A model generated the notes under the pieces. The model ran no database searches. It had not been told where the DNA came from and saw nothing but the letters and a program-made list of their open reading frames with translations. Shown here in pieces: positions 43,646 to 55,536 of a stretch of DNA of 64,000 nt; positions within the stretch are counted from its first letter, which is position 1, and every line of letters begins with the position of its first letter. The stretch spans positions 6,358,001 to 6,422,000 of the forward strand of contig NC_091114.1 in the NCBI RefSeq assembly GCF_024713975.1. The letters are read 5' to 3'. A program made the translations under genes and the position numbers. This DNA is from Paralichthys olivaceus (taxonomy: Eukaryota > Chordata > Actinopteri > Pleuronectiformes > Paralichthyidae).

Positions 43646-46600
43646 TCGCGCCAGAGAGGTAGACCTCGCTGGCAGCAGGCCCAAATCCTTGAGAGAAAGA
43701 AAAGCACACACGGTGTAAACAGCAGGGCACTTTCACTGCCTTCTATAGTACAATAAAGCCTCTCCCTCAGTAGGTTCTTTGCATCACCCGTAGCCCCATT
43801 TGTTTCATACTAGTGTGGTACACAGAAAGAGCATTTGGGTTCATCCCCAAATTTACATCGCCCGTCCGCTTTTAAATCACCTCAATAACTGTGTCCCATT
43901 GCAACCAAGGAGTCACTGAGACTGGACTCCCCTGCCCCCGCACTCCCCACACATCCCTGACCTCCCCCAAACCCCTGCCCTGGTCACGGAGCATGGCTCG
44001 CAGCACGTACCTTGTCTCCCTCTCTCCTGTCTCTCTCTCTCTCATGTTGGCTCAGACATAAGCAAACAGCCCTTTGAGCAAACAGTGCAACAATCTGTCA
44101 ACATTGTCCTCAGCATAGTACTGTGGTAACCATATAGTATTCAAGCTGACTCATATCAGAAGAACACTAGATATGTAAACTTAAACTTAAAAATTACTTA
44201 CAAGAAGAATATGACATATGAAAGTGCCTGTTAAAAGCTTATTGTTCCTGGACTTATAGTATTACGTTTTTCACATCCATAGGTGCTTTAGAGACTCCTT
44301 TGGTAATGTTCTCATTTAAATAATCACTTTGTCCTTGGACTTTGATATAGACATTAGTCACACTATAATGTTAATGTCAGCATTTCAGATATTGTCAGTA
44401 TGTTGTGTGTACACTTGTGTTAGCACATGCATGTGTACATGTGCGCCGCACATGCACTTCACGTAGGCGTTTACCATAGTAAGAGCGGTACTGTGTAAGC
44501 CTTTATCGGCGTTTCCAAATATTTGTGTCAGAGGCCCCTGATAATGCATATACAAACATATTTTTACTTCCCTTCAGATTGGAAAAGCCTCCTGTAACTC
44601 CTGTAAGCCCCCCCATATGCCCTCACTCTCACCATGACACACACACAGACTTCCAGGAAATTTCAATATATTTCCTTTGCGCTGGCTCCAAAAGGGCCGT
44701 CAAAGGTCAGGATGAGAACATGGGATATAAGCAGGCCTGTGCAGAGAATAGAAATGCTCTTTTCGCACATCTGCACTGAATGGATGAGCTTCCCCAACTA
44801 GATATTTATAATTTACATTGCATTACATAATAGTGGTCCTTTTTTTTCATGGAATTATATTAAAACATCCAAAAGTCTCATAAGATTTTAAGGTCTGAAT
44901 AAGAATTTAAGGTCTTCTATGTAAAGTTTCTGCAGCAAATGTTTTTGATGATGGCACATATTCAAATAATTGTTACCTCATCTTTTCCTCATATCTACTT
45001 CACCCCAATATTCCAAAAGGGTTTCAAATTTTTTAATTAGTTCTATTCACTTGTATTTCTTTATCCAATATATTTTTGATCAAACATGCTATTGTAAAGT
45101 TGGTATCTTTGGAGTTCCATTCAGACCGGTCTGTAGTTCCCTGTACTTCACTAAAGATACTCATCCTGATTTTAGAGATGAACGTCGTCATAACTTGAGA
45201 AGTCATTTCATAGAACCAGTGTTTGCCGGCCATCAGGCCAAGCATCCACTAGAGGATGTCAGAGAACATCTCATCAATAATCCATGCTGATAATAATCAG
45301 GATTTTCTAGAGGAGATCATGGAAGGAAAGTGCTCTCGGCCGAAGATTTGCAGAACCTGGAAAGTTAGAATGAGATGTCTGTTTGACATATGTGATTTGA
45401 TGTTTTAAATCAAGTTGATTGCCGTCTTGCAGATTTTCTCTTGTCTCTAGCATATTCTGAGATGTCCTGATTAGACACCTCAGTAGCATAGTGGGTACTA
45501 ATCTGTCCTTTTTCAGTTTTCTGTTGTTTATCAGCCTCCATCTAGTCATATACAGTACAGAGAAAAAGATAGGACACAACACAGATTACAGAAAAAGCAC
45601 ATTTATATGAGAAATATAAAGAGGTGACAGATTAAAGGGGGAAAAAACTACTTTAAAGGTGCTATATGTTTTCTCTGCCACAGAACGTGGGATCTCGTGG
45701 TTGGAGGTGATGTTGGGATATTGTTGTTGCGTTTAGAAGACAAGAGGTCATAATACGCTCTCTGACTCGACATGACGGTGCAGTCAGGAAAGTGACGAGA
45801 CAGCTAGGACAGGGCTAGCTGGTTAGCTCGCAAGTAGGGAAATTGAGTTCGATACTGGGCTCAATTCATCTCGGAGCTGGTTGGCCTGGTTCCAGGGCTT
45901 TAAACTCATTTCATCAGGATTTTCTGAAATGTCAGTAGAGGAAAATAAATGGGAAATTTACTTCCGGGAACCAGAGCTGTTCTAGAAGTGGGTGCTCACT
46001 GTCATGCTCTATAATACCATGTGATATCATCCGAGCACATACAAGAGGCTTCCTGAGGACAGAATGAAGAATTATTACTTTTGCACTTCTCTCAGACTCA
46101 TGATGTCACCAACATCTTGGTACAGCTGTTAACAGCATTGAAGTCCAGCATGGTTGGACGATGACTGTAGGAATGCACTTCTCTTCTGACACACCTCTGT
46201 TTCTTATTTAACTCCTATGTTTTTTTCATCTGCTGCCATAAACCCCCTGAGATTTATTTTATTGGAGCTGCACACTAACTGTGTTTCTGTGGCTGTGGCC
46301 ACACCGTGGATTGTGATTGCAACTACATTGATTTAGATATACAGTGTGCCTGCCTATATATCCTACTATAACTGGCCATACCACCATCATCACAGTGGTC
46401 ATCGCTGCTCCGCCTTCCACTTTTGTCATGGATGCACCTCTCCATTTATTTATTAGACACTGTCTTGCCTCATAAATGTAAATATTGATTTCCGCTGTTA
46501 AGACAGACAGAGATGTATGTATTTTTTCAGCCCAATGAGACAAATTGTAATTTAGGTGATACAAAGAAAATTGGTCCATTGTTAAAACTAGGAGTCATTT

Positions 46601-47640
46601 TTAGTTGAGTGGCAATCTGATTGTTTTGTTATTTTTTTGTTGAACACACTTTTTTCCCAACCATACAATACTACGTGCTGTATAATGAACGGATCCATCT
46701 CGCTCCTGCAGTACCTTATTGACCTTGACACAGCTCCCATAGTGTTTGAGGCTGGTGTTGTGAAAAGGGGGTGGTGGGGGTCTTTCAGTCATGTGGTGTA
46801 CTGTAGTGTCTGGATTGGCAGGGTGGCACCTCATCACGTTACAGATTCCACACAAGACTACAACTCAACATCCACATTGATCCGCACAGGCTCTGTAAAT
46901 AAAGAAATCTCAGCTCATAGAAAACTTTAAGAATTGATCGCCAGATGTCTGAGCTCCCTGAATGCACCATGTGACAGATGCCGGTCATATTGTTGAATAG
47001 AAATTGTGATTTTGACAATCAAGACTGAATGACTCATTTGATCATAGCCAGATATCAGTTGTTTATCTTTTTTAATATACCACTGTAATGACTGTCTCTG
47101 AAAATCATCCGAACAATGGATGGGAAGTCTCGTTTTCCAGACATTATTTACTTTTTAGGCCAAATGTTTTATAAACAGGGATGGCCTATTATTTGGATAA
47201 CAATGAAAGAAAACTTCTTGTTTGCCTTTAGGGGGGGGGAGGTAGTTTAGATTGTCGTCATAGAAACAATGCGACATTATTTTCAAAGTCATCAATAAAA
47301 AAAATCAAACGGGATCAGCATTTAGAAACACCTACCGGATAAGTGCAAGAGATCCACAAAAGAGCTTCGTTTCCAATTAATGGGCAATAGACGGACCTAT
47401 GGGCCAAACCGCGAGGAGCCTGTGAAGGGCTATGCGGGGAGACGCTATGGAGTTTCCCAGTGAGTTATGGACATGCCTTCATTAATTTTTCCTCTCTAGA
47501 TTGTCTTTAGGCTTAAGTCTATTTTCAGGCTTTGCGCAAAGGGCGACTGCATGCATGGGGTGGTGTTTAATCGCTCCCTGTGGTGCGCACTCGTCCTTGA
47601 CGGGCTATCATCACGTTATCGCTCGATCCGAAGGGGAGGT

Positions 47641-47650
47641 TAAATAAAAG
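47641..47650 (+). promoter_or_regulatory. epo: Possible TATA-like box of epo
   Basis: TAAATAAAAG lies 218 bases before the proposed epo ATG, the only AT-rich core-promoter-like element close upstream. Weak: no start-site evidence. Confidence 0.3.
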
Positions 47651-47835
47651 GCTTTCGCCAAAGCTCAGCAGTGATGCACAGTCTGGTGGGTGACCGCTGC
47701 ACACATCTATTCTGACGCGGACCCCCACGCCGGTCGGACTGCAGCGCCGGGTCCCGCGCACTTGGCTCGCATGTTGGACTTACTGGGTTCGACCGGCGCC
47801 TCTCACTTGAGCTGCTTGCGTTTCATTCTCTCACG

Positions 47836-47888
47836 ATGTGTCTGAAAGATGCGGCAGCTGTTTGTAGATGTTGCAGAAAACGGGTAGA
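47836..47888 (+). promoter_or_regulatory. epo: Upstream ATGs overlapping the epo start
   Basis: ATG at 47836 opens a frame that passes over the epo ATG and, after splicing, ends in exon 2. ATG at 47850 opens a 12-codon frame ending TAG at 47886-47888, over the epo start codon. If transcribed in this leader they would lower epo translation. Confidence 0.4.
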
Positions 47889-50800
47889 GGTAAGAGCGCT
47901 TGTCACATCATCCAGTGTGGTGCGTAACTTTGGTGCGGTGCATTGCCTGCGCGCTGCGTCCGTCTGTGCGTTCAGAGTTTTTAGAGGCTGTTTATGGACA
48001 TGTGGATTGTCAGTATGTTCATAGATGCTGTGTGTGGGTGAGCACCCAGTCTTGACTTCACTGGAGGCGTCTCTGGAGGTCTGCGTCCCTTGGGATCGTG
48101 CTCAAACTCCTCGCTCCTCTTGTTGTGAGAGCTGTTTCTGCACGCCACTGCATTGTATTTGTTTTACACAGATAATGGAAATAGTGTGTGTAATGCTAGT
48201 TCCTAGAAAACTGCTGTGCATAGGGCTACACTGCTAATCTGTGATCTCCACTGTGTCATTTAACTCCCTATAAATGAAGACTTTGAACCAACTTAGTAAT
48301 GGATCGACTTCACTTTAAAGCTGCTGCAGAGGTTGATGCAGGGTGTCATGTTATGTAGAGCATGGCACTAAATGTTTTGGAGTTGCAGGGTTTATTCCCA
48401 CACACACACACCACAGATGTAGTATTTCCTCTAAACCACTGAAGATAAAATGGTCTCTGAGAATTGATGAGTTTGTTTTACTCCCTCGCTCAGAGAGAAA
48501 ACAGATCTCTGGTCGTTCTCCTCCGGCATGACACAGCAGAGTGGTGAGCTGAGGGCACCGAAGGCGAATGCTGAATGTGCAGTTTTTGGCACAGTCGTCA
48601 CATACTTGTGTCAGCTGCAAAGTGTACAAGGTTATTGACGGCTGGCGGCTATAAGGGATTCCAGCAGAGGTGCTGAGGAAATTATGTCACACCTGTGTCA
48701 TCTGATAGCTACTTATTTACAGCTCTGTACTTTGTCATGGGGAAGACCTGCTCAAAAACGCGGGAGCCTTCAGCTGTCTCCTCATCAGCCCTTTGTGCCA
48801 TTGAGCCACTAGAGCCCCACCAGCTAGATTCTTCTTTTGTGCACCTGTTGGACACGTGTCCGTTAAAATAGCACTTGTCAAAGGCATCATCTCACATTAG
48901 CATCTGGTCGCCATTCCAAAGCATCTGTCTCATGTCAAGCTTTCCAACATCCACTTGTGAGCGACTGCTTCCAATTCAGAATAGCGGCATGGTTTTGGCA
49001 GCTAATGTTAGCAGATAAAGCGGTTAACTTTTTAGTTTGGCCACAGTCCTGGACTGCAGATTCCACCACCATGGTGAGAATGTAGAGAGGGAGAGGGAGA
49101 GGGGGGGTGTAAATGTGTGTTTGTGTGTGTCCACACGCAGTTTAGATTGATGCATTCTCACGTAGGCAGTGGCGGAGGTGAAAAGGTCACAGTTAATCCT
49201 CAAGCTGAGTCACACGTGCTTATTTAGCAAAGTGTCCGCGTTTTGGAAAGTGTGTTGAAAGGAGGCCATTAGGCCCGTCTGCCTTTGAAACTCCCATGTT
49301 CATTTGATGTATGTCACAAATGATTTAAGTGAGCGCGGTTCACAAGTGCACGTGGGACCACAGTGTTGCTCTGCGACGAGCGATGATGTAGAAAGACCCC
49401 CGAGGCTTTCGTAAACCTACAGTATCATAGGAAGTCTGAAAGGGACCACATGTCCAAAGATTTAGAGTTTGTGATTTACTCTTCAGTGGACACGTGCTAA
49501 AGTCGGCCGGTAAATTTCACCGGTGTCAAACTCAAGTGTAGCAGCCACTTAACAGTCATGAGGATGGAAGCAGGCCCAGTGCAGTGCAGAGGAGTCTCTG
49601 TGTGAAAGGTTTTGTTATTAGTCCCATTCAGTATTCTTTACCTGTAATGTTTACAGCTTGTGTTCAGCGTGAATAAACAGTCATTTCCAATGAACCTTTA
49701 AATTAGTCTTTTAAAATGCAATGAGCACCTGATGAGTCTGCAGGGTTTATAGGTGAGACTGCTTTGCCCTTACTAATGGAAACGGAGCAGTCACTACACT
49801 GCCACTGTTATGTACATTAACAGAGTCTGCTGAAACATGGAGAGTAGTATGAGTAGGATGTGCAGTGTTAGACACAGACTGATGCTGTGCGTCATTGAGT
49901 CTTATCTATGACCCTATACTGCAGAAGAGGGGGCATGGACTTTAAATTGATTAACTATTGACCTCTTAAAGCAACACTAGTAATGTACTACTAGTAGCGG
50001 TATTATAATCCTTGACATCATCTCGTCTGATCAAACCTGCAATATAATTTGAATATTATATTTGTGTTTTGGTAGCTTTCTTTTTTTTTTTGCACTCGAT
50101 TTGTGCTAGTTACTGGGAGTCTTGGAGTTCAATCTAGCCTGTGCCTGACCTGTCTGCCTCGGAAGGTCGTCTGTATTTTCCATCGTCCTTTTGCGTCACA
50201 CATTGAGGCCGCTGTGAAAGGATGCATTCAGCATGTGGCATGCAGGGAAACGGCCGGATGCCCACATGACATGACGCGAACAGTAGAGCCACTCTGATTG
50301 TCAAGAATATCCTGGAGTTCAGAGTGTGCTAACTTTTAACATTAAGATTTCCAAATCAGTCAACTCACACCCAATTATAGAACACACACACAGATACGAT
50401 AACATGTCATGTCATGTTTGCAGATGGGTGGTTGAGAGAAAATGAATGAGATACTGCTGAATCATGCTGCAGGGATGATTATTTTCTTCTACATCACACA
50501 GCCCTCAATGCCATCTGTCAGTCTGCACGTTCTGAGGTCATGAGGCTTACAGGCATGTAAAATGTGAAAAATGATGACGGTTGATAAACAAGTTGCTTTG
50601 TTTTTCCCCCAGTCTGAAATTGTATCCCGTGGAAGATTGTGTCAGTCTGTTGTTTTCTCACATGTCTCGCAGCCGCTGCTTACTGAGCTCGTTTGCACTC
50701 AGCTTTGACTTAAACCACTGCGTTTATGTGTCTGGGATGTGCAGGACTGCTTGCCTTGCTCTTGGTGGTGTTGGAGTTGACCCGGCCAAGCCTACCGTCC

Positions 50801-52870
50801 CCACTGAAACCCATCTGTGACCTGAGGGTCCTGAACCATTTCATTAAGGAGGCGCAGGACGCAGAAGTCGCTATGGTGAGAGGAACACGTATGCATGCAC
50901 TAAAAGACAGCTGCTAGAGAGACACAGCGGCCCTTGAGTTACCCCCACTGAACATTTCTATAAATGTTATACCTGTCTTGTTTTTCTAGAAGTCATGTAG
51001 TGAAGGATGCGGCCTGTCCTACTCTGTCACTGTTCCCCCAACCACAGTCAACCTAGATGTCTGGGAGAAGAAAAATGTAAGTGAGCTAACAATTTAGATT
51101 TGCCATTTGCATGTCATAGAAATGTCCTGTTTCTATGTGCCACAAACTTTTTGGGTTATTTTTTGTTTAACTCTTTGTAATGGGAGAGCTGATTAAATTG
51201 TTTTGGCCCACATTTGGCCCACATCCCACATTTTGTCCAGGCCACATGAAGGCCCTCATCCGTTTGTTCCTTCTCTCTCCCACGATGAGACTCTTCAACT
51301 CTTGTCCTCTCTACATTTTTCGACAAGGCACTGGAGCAAAACGAGGAGGTGCAGTCCGGCCTGCGGCTCCTACAACAGGCCCTCAGATTGCTGAGAACCT
51401 CTGTCACCAACACGGCGCTACACAGCCACATAGATAACTCCATAAGAAACCTGAACAGCATCAACGCTGTGGTGAGCCGTCACAAAATCCAGGTGAGTCC
51501 AACACCGTCAACCCCAATAGTGTGAAAAGAGCCAAATAGTATAATTTTAATAAGCAGGCTCTGAAATGCACTTTGTTTTGAAGGAACAGTTTCAACCTTT
51601 TTTAAATCAGAGACAGGAAAGTTTGTCATGTACACGCTTTCTCCAATTCTTTTTAGAATTAGTTACTGGCCGATATGAGCCTCACAGACACATCGGTATC
51701 TGCGTTTGTGTTTGTTGATGTGCAGAATAAACAATATAGAAAAGATGTACATTCATGTTTACAATTTATGTCAAAAAAAATGTATTTATTTATTCTACAT
51801 ATGTGGATGTGTTTGTTTTCTTTTTATATCAACTCTCATACATTTCTTCCTCCAAAGGGTTTCATAACGACATTTTAGTATCTCAGGGACGACATACAGA
51901 GATTAACAACCTTTCAATCTCGCATTCACACCTACAGTCAATTTCGATTCTCCAGTTAACCTAACCCCGCTCATGCATGTCTTCGGACTGTGGGAGGAAT
52001 GGGAGTAGCTGGAGAAAACCCAAGCAAACGAGGGAAGAACAACACAAACTCCAGGCAGAAAGAACCAGGCCAAAATGGGATTCAAACCGGGAACCTTCAG
52101 TGGCAACAATGCTAACCACTACACGTATATGTATCACTCGTGCCTCACTTGAGATATCTATAATCTTTTCAGTCAGGCGCTTCAACTCTCTCAGCTTAAA
52201 TAAAATGGCATTGAAACTGAAGGTTGTCATGGGACGTTCTCTGAGCCTTTCAGGAATAGGCTGTGGGCACTGGAGCTGCCGTGCGAGCTTCCTAGTTGGC
52301 TGCAGTTATGACAACACAGCCTTTGAAATGATGTTTGGGTCCAGGCTGAGGCCTTGTGAACAGACAAAGTAATTATGAATGAGCAGTCTGTGTCCAGGCT
52401 CAGGATTCTTGGAAGTAAAAAGGTTATTTTACACCAGTGACAACAGAGGAGAATGTTAAATAAAATGAACCAAACCTGGCAGCATTACTTATTGTGTCAC
52501 TGCCAAGCTGATCAACGTGAGAGAGTTATAGTCGTTTTCTACTTTAACTAAGATTGCTTGAGTCATTTTTTTGTGGCTTTGTTGACGCCCTCTGGGGTAA
52601 ATGTCGCTGGATGCAGCATATGTTTTGAGATTACATCAAAAGTTGAGGAAACACAAAGAATAAATAGATTTTTCAAATGAATACGACACCAACATGCTTC
52701 TTTGTCTTCCCTTATAGGAATATACCCCACCAACGAGGGCAGCTGGGCTCGAGGGAACATGGATCGTGTCCTCTGCAGCAGATTTGCTTAAAGACTATGT
52801 CAATTTCTTGCGGGGCAAAGTGCAACTCCTCCTTTCGGGCGCACAGGCTTGTCAGACGGATGTCAGCTGA
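47868..52870 (+). CDS. epo: Erythropoietin
   Basis: Hypoxia-induced cytokine that drives red-cell production through the EPO receptor. Five exons, as in other vertebrate EPO genes: 47868-47889, 50745-50875, 50990-51076, 51328-51492 and 52718-52870. Phases agree, giving 185 residues. Exon 1 encodes only MLQKTGR plus one base, and exon 2 completes the signal peptide (LLALLLVVLELTRPS). Mature start SPLKPICDLRVLNHFIKEAQ, then SCSEGCG, VWEKKNALEQ, TSVTNTALHSHIDNSIRNL, GTW, VNFLRGKV and the end ACQTDVS carry the fish EPO cysteines and helices A-D. This ATG was chosen because only this frame joins exon 2 in phase. Two upstream ATGs (47836, 47850) are out of frame with it. Intron 1 (2.9 kb) holds several CACGTG sites; intron 4 holds a SINE. 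Confidence 0.93.
48853..49496 (+). promoter_or_regulatory. epo: Cluster of four CACGTG sites in epo intron 1
   Basis: CACGTG at 48853, 49213, 49349 and 49491, which is four in 644 bp. Each contains the HIF core RCGTG on at least one strand. The site at 49348-49363 reads GCACGTGGGACCACAG: a HIF core followed after four bases by CACAG, the ancillary motif that follows the HIF core in the VEGF and EPO hypoxia elements. Confidence 0.45.
51921..52124 (-). mobile_element. tRNA-derived SINE in epo intron 4, minus strand
   Basis: Minus-strand head GTGTAGTGGTTAGCATTG (A-box-like) and GGTTCCCGGTTTGAATCCCA (B-box-like), then GGAGTTTGTGTTGTTC, CTCCCACAGTCCGAAGAC and TTAGGTTAACTGGAGAATC. This is the order of a common vertebrate SINE-like repeat. 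Confidence 0.65.
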
Positions 52871-55080
52871 TCAGCTGCTGTCCCTACTCCGGGCGAGACG
52901 AATGTGTGTTTCCAAAGGCAAAGAGGAGGGACTTGACACTGTTGACCTGCACCCCTGGCTGGTTGATGTGGCATGGAAAAAGGAAAGATCCGGCCGTCCT
53001 CACGTGAGCGGAAGAGAGGAAAGGACAGTTCGATCCAGGCTGCGGATGAACTGGGAGACGATAGCACCTTGTTATGTAGATGTGACACATGAACACGGTG
53101 AAGAAAAACCTGACCAAAAAAAACCCAGAGAGGCCTTTAGGAAGCACTGCTCCAATAGCTGTTCTACTGGCACTCTCTTGCACTTTTATGTGTGGATGTA
53201 CTTCTGTCTAAGTTAAGACTACAAGTTGAAATCTGTTTGTTTCCAGTGAGATTGACCCCCTCACACTCTTCTCATCGGAGTGAAACACCCAGCAAATATT
53301 GATTCCACCTGGAAATTGTGTCTGAGAGGTCACGACATCCGTTCCCAATACCACTGCAAAAAGTAGAAAAAAATTCACGTGGCCTCAGCCATCAACCTTT
53401 TAACTTGGCCTCACAGAAACACTCGTCTTCTAAGTTTGTTTTTTGTCCACAGAATATTTTAATATATTTTTTAATGGTTGTGTAATTACTATTTATACAG
53501 ATTTTCTACTTTTAAAGCTCAAGTCGTTGTATTTTTGCTGTTGGATCTTTAATACTGTAGTTGGGCTCTCCTTGCCATGTTCTCTTGTAACACTGAACAC
53601 ATTTGCAAAGGTGTTTGACACCGTTTGCACTGGCACGCTGCTGTCTTCCTTTTTATAGACTGGATGTACCCCATTTGCTGTTACGGTTTCTTCCTTCAAA
53701 AGTAGCAGCCAAAGACTGAGACTTCGACGCTGAGGCACGGAGGCAGTGAGCGTCAGTGAGCGTCAGTGAGGAGGAGGAGATTTACATGAGAGCTGTGAAG
53801 CCGTTTCCCAATCAAAACTCAACTAGTCTCTACACGCTGATGGCGAGACTGTCTGGGGGGAAAAAGTGTACGGCTCTTACATTTAACATCCTGTGAGGCT
53901 CTAATTGCTAATTGTTTCCCAGAACGTGACGCTAATGCCTCTGTTGTTCGTCATCAAACGGCAGACAGGCAATCAGTTAGTCCTGGGAACTTGAGGTTTT
54001 CTATTAAATGGAAGCTCAACTATTTCAGACTAGTTAAGTGGTCTTCCTTGTTTTTTCCCGTATTTTTTTTATCTTGTTGTGCAAGTGCAAGATGTTTTTA
54101 AGGATGTTTGTACATGTTTTCTTTCCTGTTATTTTTTTTCGCTGTTTTGTCATATAACTGTATAATTTGCTATTTAAATACAAAAATATTATTCTTGGAT
54201 AAAGAAAGGATAGATGGAAACACAACAAGGGGAAGTCTGTCCATTTCGTTGATTACGTTTTTGTCTTTCCAGGTCAGTGGAGTGAGCGAGCTCAATACAA
54301 GCTGCTATCTCAGACCTCGCAGCTCTTACATGCATCTCGATCAGATTTTCCTGCCCTTGATAAAGAGGTAGCCAAAGAAAGACATACTCGCAAGCATATA
54401 GTTTTTTTTCATCGTGTTCTAGATACCTGTCTACTACATCCATTCTAATCAAAGTAAATAACAGCAGTTCAATGACACAAAGCCAAATATAAATCAGATT
54501 CCTTGACCCTCAGCTGAACTCATGTTATAAAACAGGTTTGAGAATAGACTGTGACTTGGTGCCATAGATATTAGTTTGCAGAGGGATAACATCCTACTTG
54601 CCTGACTGATGACATCTAGTGGACACCGATAACACCTGCTAGAAACGTTAACTCATGGTGTCTCAGTTTTTGATTATTTGTATCTGTGAAAACCTGAAAC
54701 TAAATCCTTGCGCAGACCTTTGGCTATTCAAATTATAGATACTCTTACGTGTACATTTCACATGTATAAGTGCATGACATGAACACAGGTATTAAATTAC
54801 ATTGAGGTTTCACCTTAAGAACATCACCGCTGCTTCAACACATGCAAACTTAAAAAGGCAGGACACAACACAAAAGTAACAGCTCTATAAATTCAGACAA
54901 GTGAGGCTGTCCGTGCCCACATGGGTTAGTGATACAATCACACACTTAATGCTTGTCTGCTCCATTCTGCACTGCTCTGCCATTAAATGTCCCCACAATA
55001 ACAGCCCCCACCGACAATGTTTTCTGGTCTCCTGGGGAATACTGCCACTCTGCCACACACTGGGCAGTCCTCAGTTCATG
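52871..55080. other. epo 3' UTR and convergent epo-pop7 spacer
   Basis: Two further CACGTG sites lie at 53001 and 53376, within 510 bases of the epo stop, where mammals keep the EPO hypoxia enhancer. A short GAGCGTCAGT tandem occurs at about 53750-53770. No gene recognised; frames at 52852-53216 run over epo exon 5 and its 3' UTR. Confidence 0.45.
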
Positions 55081-55536
55081 TCACTGAGGGTCAGGGTAGT
55101 AAACCTTGATATGAATAGCCGAGTTGTTGCGTGTACGCGTCATGGGCTCCCCGGCCTCGTCGGGATCCTCGGGTTCCAGGTCATCCACCAGCTCCACCGT
55201 AGACGTGTTGGCCGCAAGCTGCAGCGCCCCCTGGCTGCTGGCCTGCAGCTGAAGGGCAATGTTGATGGCCCGGTTGATGGCGAGGCCCAGGCCGTGGACA
55301 CAGATCTCCCTGTGACCCCCGCCTTCCAGAAGCTTCTGACAGCGCGCCAGCTGAGCACGGAAATCAGTCTTCATGTTGACATAGACGTCGTTGCGTCTCT
55401 TTGGGAGTTTGCGGGGGAGGCGCTTCCTGAGGGTATACTCCACAGGGTCCATCTCGACAGCAGGCGAGGTGGAGTCTGCGTGTACTGGGGCCGACTGCGG
55501 GAGGGAGGACGTCCCTGGATTGCGCGGCTCTGTCAT
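55081..55536 (-). CDS. pop7: Ribonuclease P/MRP subunit POP7 (Rpp20)
   Basis: Alba-fold protein that pairs with Rpp25 on the P3 arm of RNase P and RNase MRP RNA, acting in tRNA and rRNA maturation in the nucleolus. 151 residues, uninterrupted. Diagnostic stretches shared with human POP7: DPVEYTLRKRLP, NDVYVNMKTDF, AQLARCQKLL, HGLGLAINRAINIALQLQA, AANTSTVELVD and RNNSAIHIKV. The N-terminus has about ten extra residues. A likely untranslated first exon lies at about 56217-56300 (donor AAG/GTGAGC on the minus strand), with an acceptor just upstream of the ATG. Convergent with epo, as in mammals, where EPO and POP7 are neighbours. Confidence 0.95.
   Translation of the reverse strand: MTEPRNPGTSSLPQSAPVHADSTSPAVEMDPVEYTLRKRLPRKLPKRRNDVYVNMKTDFRAQLARCQKLLEGGGHREICVHGLGLAINRAINIALQLQASSQGALQLAANTSTVELVDDLEPEDPDEAGEPMTRTRNNSAIHIKVYYPDPQ

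Larger units (their letters stand above)
38773..47640. other. Repeat-rich intergenic DNA between ZP3 copy B and epo
   Basis: About 8.9 kb with no convincing exon. It holds at least three interspersed elements (listed separately) and simple repeats. Open frames at 44970-45290 and 45033-45245 cover the same bases on opposite strands and are not recognised. Confidence 0.5.

Noticed and set aside
44970-45290. Open frames on both strands near 45.0-45.6 kb
   Set aside because: Overlapping frames on opposite strands without recognisable motifs; more likely decayed repeat.
52677-53216. 179-codon plus-strand frame over epo exon 5
   Set aside because: A different reading frame of the epo last exon and 3' UTR; the epo frame (EYTPPTRAAGLEGTW) is the real one.
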